Source of the DNA: Torymus aiolomorphi
Taxonomy: Eukaryota; Arthropoda; Insecta; Hymenoptera; Torymidae
Assembly: GCA_036365515.1 (NCBI GenBank)
Contig: CM070876.1
Span: 130,705,394 to 130,769,393 of the forward strand
Reading direction: 5' to 3'
DNA length: 64,000 nucleotides
Part shown: piece after piece, positions 59,447 through 64,000 of the stretch
How the letters are laid out: the number at the start of each line of letters is the position of its first letter
Position numbering within the stretch: position 1 is the stretch's first letter
Translations under genes and position numbers: made by a program
The notes under the pieces: model-generated
The model's database searches: none
Told to the model about the DNA's origin: nothing
The model's input: only the letters and a program-made list of their open reading frames with translations

Positions 59447-59527
59447 CGATCCGTCGAATTCAACGGCTGTCTAAATGTTCAAAATTTCTTCCATTATTCT
59501 TTCGCATGCAGCAGAAAAATACACATG

Positions 59528-59636
59528 TTATCCTCCACCAGGAACGCGGATTCTTAATCCCAAGTTTTCTAGGAACTGAACGCTTTGACGTGTTAGAGCT
59601 TTCACTGCTCGTTGACAAGTGATCGTTGGCCGCCAT
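59528..59636 (-). pseudogene. Small Polinton protein upstream of the capsid gene
   Basis: A possible ATG at 59636 (MAANDHL) is followed, after a one-base shift, by AVKALTRQSVQFLENLGL and a TAA at 59528-59530. A short protein of this kind (hydrophobic helix after an LT-x-x-x-x-FL motif) is found just before the capsid gene in related elements as far as I recall. Evidence is limited to this motif and the position. Confidence 0.45.
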
Positions 59637-59688
59637 GACGGACTGCTTATATACCCTCTTCCTACCTTACTTGTATAAACAAGACCCA

Positions 59689-60370
59689 TCAAGCTTGCTT
59701 GATGTGAAGCCTGATTGTTACAATTTCTCCTCGAAAATTCACCAAATTTCCGCCATGATCGACTATACGCACTTGCTAATGGTCAATAGTCTTGACTGTG
59801 AATGGCAGATAGGTGACTTGCGATGGAACCTCGATTATTTTATACCCTGGCGGTACTGCTGGAAAGAACTCGTGTATCGTGTGTACTCTTCGTTCGTTTA
59901 TATAGGCGCAAGTTGTCACATTGCACCCACTCTCAAAGCATTAATTTTGAGAATGCTCACCGGTAGATCGGAATTGTGAGTGATGTTTGGTTGGAGAATG
60001 TGTTGAGCGAAACCCAGCAACTTGCTTGTGGAATCCTGCAGTCGAAAATCAACTTGATGACTACACTCAATTTCACTGCGTAGAGTGTTGTTATTTGACT
60101 ATACTGATTAGTATGTCCTTGGGTGAGAGAAATTCGTATAAATAGCTCTCTATGTCCTCGACTTCATAACTACCAGTAGTCAAAATAACTATCTCTTTAT
60201 CCACGTAAAACCTATTATTACCCTCATCAATGTTGGATATAGAGTTAAAAGATAAAAGTTTTACCAGATCCAGAACATAGCTCTTATTTCGTGAGAGTTC
60301 AAGTGGGGAAAGTATTGCGTTTCAAGTAACGCCCAAAAAACCGGAAAGACTCAGTCAGTGAATCTGCCAT
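59689..60370 (-). pseudogene. Polinton minor capsid (penton-like) protein
   Basis: On the minus strand ATG at 60370 (MADSLTESF) opens a short frame. The family pattern follows in shifted frames: SISNIDEGNNRFYVDKEIVI, TTGSYEVEDIE, NNNTLRSEI, KLLGFAQHILQPN, SDLPVSILKINALRV, HTIHEFFPAVPPGYKIIEVP, and finally NLVNFRGEIVTIRLHIKQA before TGA at 59689-59691. This is the single-jelly-roll minor capsid (penton) protein of Polintons. At least three frameshifts and an in-frame TAG (near 59775) break it, although the order and length of about 225 codons are preserved. Confidence 0.82.
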
Positions 60371-60401
60371 GATATTGAGAATGCGCAGTTTCCATCCCCC
60401 C

Positions 60402-60790
60402 TTATATACGTTTGAGACTGTTGCAAGGAAAATGTAAACACAAATGACTGCAATTGTAAGTGTCGAAATTCTGATACCACTCATGATTGTACTTGACTCT
60501 GTCAAGTCCGAGATACAACATCAAATCGAGAGGAGGTTGAAGATCGCCAAAACTATCAAAGTATACAAGGTCTTTACCTCGTTTTCGATAAACCATCCAA
60601 TAAGTTCCGGGACCACTTGCATCATCATGATTGATTATGGCTGACTCGCGATAATGTGGACCAGTAGATGGCAGTGCGTTCCGCACAAACACGACACGAA
60701 AATTTGGAATTTTTACCTGTTTTGCATCCTTGCAAATCATGATCGGTAAGAGCACGATTGGGTAGTTTTATTTTGATTTTTTTTTCAAAC
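60402..60790 (-). pseudogene. Polinton adenovirus-type cysteine protease
   Basis: Blocks: an ALTDHDL start in one frame near 60750, then IPNFRVVFVRNALP, SGPGTYWMVYRKRG, VYFDSFGDLQPPLDLMLYLG and FDTYNCSHLCLHF. This is the maturation protease of Polinton elements, related to the adenovirus protease, which cleaves capsid precursors. The position of the catalytic histidine (H-W in the family) reads Tyr-Trp here, and the residue after the catalytic cysteine is Ser where Gly is usual. A frame break separates the N-terminal part from the rest; the end (PCNSLKRI) is probably also shifted. Probably inactive. Confidence 0.8.
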
Positions 60791-61221
60791 TCCTATAAGG
60801 CTGAATACCTAGCCCCGTTTTGTGTGGTTTTAGATATAATCCCATTCTCCATAACTCTATTGTGTCTCTGAGCCTCCTCTAACTGCAACTTTGCAGTTTG
60901 AGAATCGTTAACAGCTTTCGCGATTCCAGCAGCCCCACCTGCAAGAGCGCCAGCAGCGCTCAAACCGGCAAACAGAGGAATGAGAAAAGGTAGAAATCCA
61001 CCTACTTTTGTGGGCACTGGTAGTATTTGTGGAATAATGACGTTCTGCTTATCCCCAGCTTTCTTGACTGCTTCGCGAGCACCCTTTAGAGCAGATTTGA
61101 TGACCTTAGCATATTTTCCCGTAACCATAGATTTCTTGGCCATCTTGACTATGTTTTTGAGAGAAATGGATGGATTCTTACTACCCATGCCGAATTTACT
61201 CTTCAACTTCATGGCGTTCAT
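60768..61221 (-). pseudogene. Small basic/hydrophobic Polinton protein
   Basis: Start ATG at 61221 (MNAMKLKSKFGMGSK), chosen because upstream in-frame codons overlap the ATPase gene. A lysine-rich N-terminal half (about residues 1-65) is followed by PTKVGGFLPFLIPLFAGLSAAG and a glycine/alanine-rich hydrophobic segment of about 25 residues, then AVNDSQTAKLQLEEAQRHNR. The C-terminus GLYLKPHKTGLGIQPY is in another frame and ends at TAA 60768-60770. This layout resembles small membrane-active or core proteins of Polintons. One late frameshift is the only damage seen. Divergent from the ATPase with overlapping 5' ends. Confidence 0.7.
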
Positions 61222-61260
61222 TACGATGCGTATGCGGCCATTTTTCTGTTCAAGATCCCG

Positions 61261-61932
61261 GTGGTGAACTTTGACACCATTGTGGAGGAGGAGAAGAAAA
61301 CAAAGAGACATGGGGAGTTGCTTCTAGACAGCATACGTGCAGTATTCTGCGGCCCATCCAATTGTGGTAAGACCAACAGCTTGCTCACACTCATAACACA
61401 TCCTAATGGCCTGAGATTCGAGAACATTTATGTTTACTCAAAATCACTGAATCAGTCCAAGCACAGATTTTTAAAAGAACTTCTGCAACCAATAGATGGC
61501 GATCAATACTTTCCCTTCAGTGAACACGACGAGGTCGTTGCACCTGACAATGCACTACAAAATTCCATTATTGTATTCGATGACATAGCATGTGAGAAGC
61601 AAGACAACGTCAGAGCGTTTTTCTGCATGGGCAGACACAAGACTGTGGATTGCTTCTATCTCTGTCAGTCGTACGCTCACATACCAAAGGATCTGGTACG
61701 AGATAACGTTAATTTGTTGACAATATTTCGACAAGATGACATGAATCTCAGACACGTGTACAAGGATCATGTAAATTCGGATATGGTTTTCGCACAATTC
61801 AAAGATCAGTACTCAAAGTGCTGGAAAGATGACAAGTATGGATTTCTCGTTATCGACAAAGACAGGCCCATGAACGGTGGAAGGTATAGAAAGGGCTTCG
61901 ACTGTTTTGCTATAAATACGGGATGGATGTAG
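61261..61932 (+). CDS. Polinton genome-packaging ATPase (FtsK/HerA type)
   Basis: A full-length looking frame of about 223 codons. Walker A GPSNCGKTN is at residues 31-39 and Walker B SIIVFDDIA at 102-110. MGRHKTVDCFYLCQSYAHIPKDLVRDN is the next conserved block and ends near DKYGFLVID. These define the A32-like/HerA packaging ATPase of Polintons, which would pump DNA into capsids. The frame is open upstream through FLFKIPVV without an ATG, so the true start is uncertain (61261 is GTG). It is the least damaged gene of the cluster; stop TAG at 61930-61932. Confidence 0.85.
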   Translation: MVNFDTIVEEEKKTKRHGELLLDSIRAVFCGPSNCGKTNSLLTLITHPNGLRFENIYVYSKSLNQSKHRFLKELLQPIDGDQYFPFSEHDEVVAPDNALQNSIIVFDDIACEKQDNVRAFFCMGRHKTVDCFYLCQSYAHIPKDLVRDNVNLLTIFRQDDMNLRHVYKDHVNSDMVFAQFKDQYSKCWKDDKYGFLVIDKDRPMNGGRYRKGFDCFAINTGWM

Positions 61933-61984
61933 ATGTCTACAGTCACTCGTTGAACGTTGAACTGTCAACATATCTGAATTTCGA

Positions 61985-62734
61985 CGAGAGAATGTCCTCC
62001 ACCAGCTTGTTAAAGCTAGGAACGCTATTCGAGTGTTGGGAGAAACTTGTCAACCATTCGTTGAGCCGCTTGAAAAGCTCGTAGCAAAACTAGCATTGAG
62101 TAGAGCTGTTAAATACGATGAAAAACAAGATGAAAAATCTATCAAAAGCAATGAAGAGAATGATGTGCAAGATGATACATTGCAAGCAGCTGACACGTCT
62201 TTTGAATCAACTACGAGCAGTGATAAAAGCAATAATAGATATTTACAAATGCTCAGTCAAGATCGCTATCTCGACAAAATTTATGGTGTACGCAAAGAGA
62301 ATGGATGATTCATGATTGGCAATTCTTTTATAGACTTGGAGGGTAGCTATATCGATGTGAATGAGGCGAAGTATACGAAAACTGATGGATTACTTGAATT
62401 ACTCATTACGAAGCAGCCCACCGAAAGTCAGATTACTAATACTGATATGGAGAATTATCGCAAAATACTTGAAGCATCGTGAGGACACAAGAAACGCTAC
62501 GATAGTAACGAAAAAATTCAAAAACATCATTGCTCCCATGTTTGAGAAACAAGGTGCGGGTGTACCGCGATACAAGTTGGCAAGAATGAATACGACTATG
62601 GACTATGTGTACTGGGATGATCCGAACGAGCTGGTGGAACGTTTCAGATTACTCATAGCTGAACAATCAACTGGCAATCCCAGTCACGTGAACGAGATTC
62701 ACTCGATAATTGAGGAATTGCTCGAGGGAGGGTA
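61985..62734 (+). pseudogene. Polinton uncharacterised structural-type protein
   Basis: Blocks in order: LHQLVKARNAIRVLGETCQPFVEPLEKL, an acidic linker, RYLDKIYGVRKENG, then after a TGA (62306-62308) FMIGNSFIDLEGSYIDV, DGLLELLITKQP, DMENYRKILEAS, another TGA, and finally FKNIIAPMFEKQGAGVPRY, YVYWDDPNELVERFRLLIAEQSTGN and EIHSIIEELLEGGY. I recognise the combination as a protein encoded next to the ATPase in insect Polintons; its role is not known to me, a minor structural role being likely. Two stops and at least one frameshift. It is cut at 62734 by an inserted TA-flanked element. Confidence 0.7.
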
Positions 62735-63899
62735 TATGAGGAAATCTCACAAACCTTTAACTTTTCACTTTAAAGAACAAAAAGTCTGGAAATCGATGAG
62801 CACTTTTACCACATTTAAGGTTTAGGCTTTTCATAATAAAAAAATACAAAATTAATGCTGTTCCCTTTTTCATAAAGAATGCTTAATAGAAAATTTGATT
62901 TTTTTCTTTTTTGAATATTTTATCTTAAAATTGTTATATTTTTGTATCTATTATAATCTTATAATGCCAATTTTAGTAAAAAAATTCTTTAATTTTTATT
63001 TTTAAGACATAAAATATTCATAAAAAATAATAATGTAAACCACCAAAGAGAGACATTAAAGTAGGAAAAATATGCTAAAAAGGCTAAAATTGCTAAAAAT
63101 TACATCTTCACCTTCTATAGATTAAAAATGCATGCATAAAATTTTTTTTTTTAATATTCTTATAATATTAGATATGAATATATGTACATAACCATAGATG
63201 AAAATATATAATCATCTACAAATTTTTTTCCCGGAACTCCAGCAACCATCTAGAAAAGTCATACCTTTACCTGTATAGTAGATTAGTATTTATGACAGTT
63301 AATAAATTAATCGTTTTAAATTTAATATACTGCAGTATAAAAAAGGTGATCAGCTTTAGCGATTTAAAGATACTTTTTTACACAGTTTTTGAAGAGGGAA
63401 CAACGGTTTATAGCGAATAATTCTATTTTTTATGTTGGTGCATTTAAAAAATGTCTGTTGAAAAAAGTTTTCGCAACAGCAATATAAAATGAAGCTTATT
63501 ATTTATCGTGAAAAAAAGTTCCAAAATTTTAACCTTTAGGTACAACGATATGAAATAAAGTACATCCATTGGTCATGAAAAAAAAAATAAAGTTTTTATG
63601 TTCTTGTGATATTCTATTATAGTCTGAAAGTCTAAAATCATTCGCTCAGGTACGTAGAACTTTAAATATTTCTATGCAATTTAAAAGTTCCCAATAAATT
63701 TTCTGATTTTCCATTATTTTCCGTCACATTAATCATTATATTTTTTTCAAAAATACTTAATATGGCCACAAAATATATGGAATATTTCTTCTGACCCATC
63801 CAAAAACATTTGATGACTTGGTGATTAAAAAATATATTGTTGATTGGACAATATCTAGAAGTTCTACAGAAGTGAAAAGTTTGTGAGATTTCCTCATAT
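62735..63899. mobile_element. AT-rich element with TA target duplication, inserted in the Polinton
   Basis: Inverted ends tatgaggaaatctcacaaac (62735) and gtttgtgagatttcctcata (ending 63899), about 22 bp perfect and then imperfect (acttttcactt), are flanked by TA at 62733-62734 and 63900-63901, as for Tc1/mariner-type insertions. The 1165 bp between have no transposase frame. Outside the element Polinton sequence is found on both sides, which supports the boundaries. Confidence 0.75.
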
Positions 63900-63937
63900 A
63901 TATTAAACGAACCTTCTCTGTCTTCTCAGTATCACAA

Positions 63938-64000
63938 TGAGTGTCGATGTATTCCGACGTAAACTGAAGCAAAGCTCTAGCAGAGGCCCACCTGGGGCAG
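63938..64000 (+). CDS. Polinton protein with collagen-like start (runs off the window)
   Basis: ATG at 63938 opens MSVDVFRRKLK followed by SSSRGPPGA at the window end. A protein starting SVDVFGR with an RGPPG segment follows the uncharacterised protein in related elements, as far as I recall, and may be fibre-like. Only 21 codons are visible, all open. Confidence 0.6.

Overview
This window looks like a repeat-rich stretch of an insect nuclear genome. The mixture of Penelope-like, BEL/Pao, Ty3/gypsy, PHD-ORF1 non-LTR, mariner, piggyBac-type and Polinton/Maverick sequence is typical of arthropods. A parasitoid or other hymenopteran is my guess, but the sequence alone does not fix the species. 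Only two stretches look like possible host coding sequence. One is a terminal exon of mitochondrial ATP synthase subunit b (6379-6908, minus). The other is a spliced exon encoding the end of a ubiquitin-hydrolase-like domain (32895-33231, minus), which may itself belong to an element. Almost everything else is mobile DNA in various states of decay, often nested. No tRNA, rRNA or CRISPR array was seen.

Layout. 0.36-1.93 kb: a Penelope-like element whose 5' half is inverted head-to-head against its 3' half, with a hammerhead-ribozyme-like fold in its tail. 1.9-4.5 kb: LTR-like DNA and a broken gypsy RNase H/integrase. 4.8-8.9 kb: foldback elements, palindromes, the ATP synthase b exon and a piggyBac-type MITE nested in a larger palindrome. 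9.1-9.4 kb: a long (GA)n tract. 9.6-10.18 kb: an endonuclease fragment of a non-LTR element, interrupted by a young but defective BEL/Pao element (10.18-17.49 kb). 18.17-18.33 kb: a second (GA)n tract.

18,946-42,409 is best read as one giant foldback element of about 23.5 kb. It has near-identical termini, a 9-bp target duplication (attgatttc) on both sides, outer arms of four ~300-bp units, and inner arms made of tens of ~173-bp monomers in higher-order arrangement. A small centre lies at about 28.2-29.2 kb. The right arm carries a ~6.4-kb block of other repeats (29.8-36.2 kb): MITEs, foldback minisatellites, a hairpin array and a cluster of palindromes with different stems.

42.9-56.4 kb is a decayed Ty3/gypsy element (LTR, primer-binding site, gag, zinc knuckles, protease, RT, RNase H, integrase). 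It is interrupted by a 4.5-kb non-LTR retrotransposon on the minus strand and by two different D34D mariners. 56.4-57.9 kb holds a second, unrelated-looking gag with zinc knuckles.

58.5 kb to the window end is a decayed Polinton/Maverick. Its minus-strand block has an uncharacterised protein, major capsid, a small protein, a penton-like minor capsid, a protease and a small hydrophobic protein. Its plus-strand block has the packaging ATPase, an uncharacterised structural-type protein and the start of a collagen-like-start protein. A 1.17-kb AT-rich TA-flanked element separates the last two. Most frames are broken, and in the protease the catalytic histidine position reads tyrosine.
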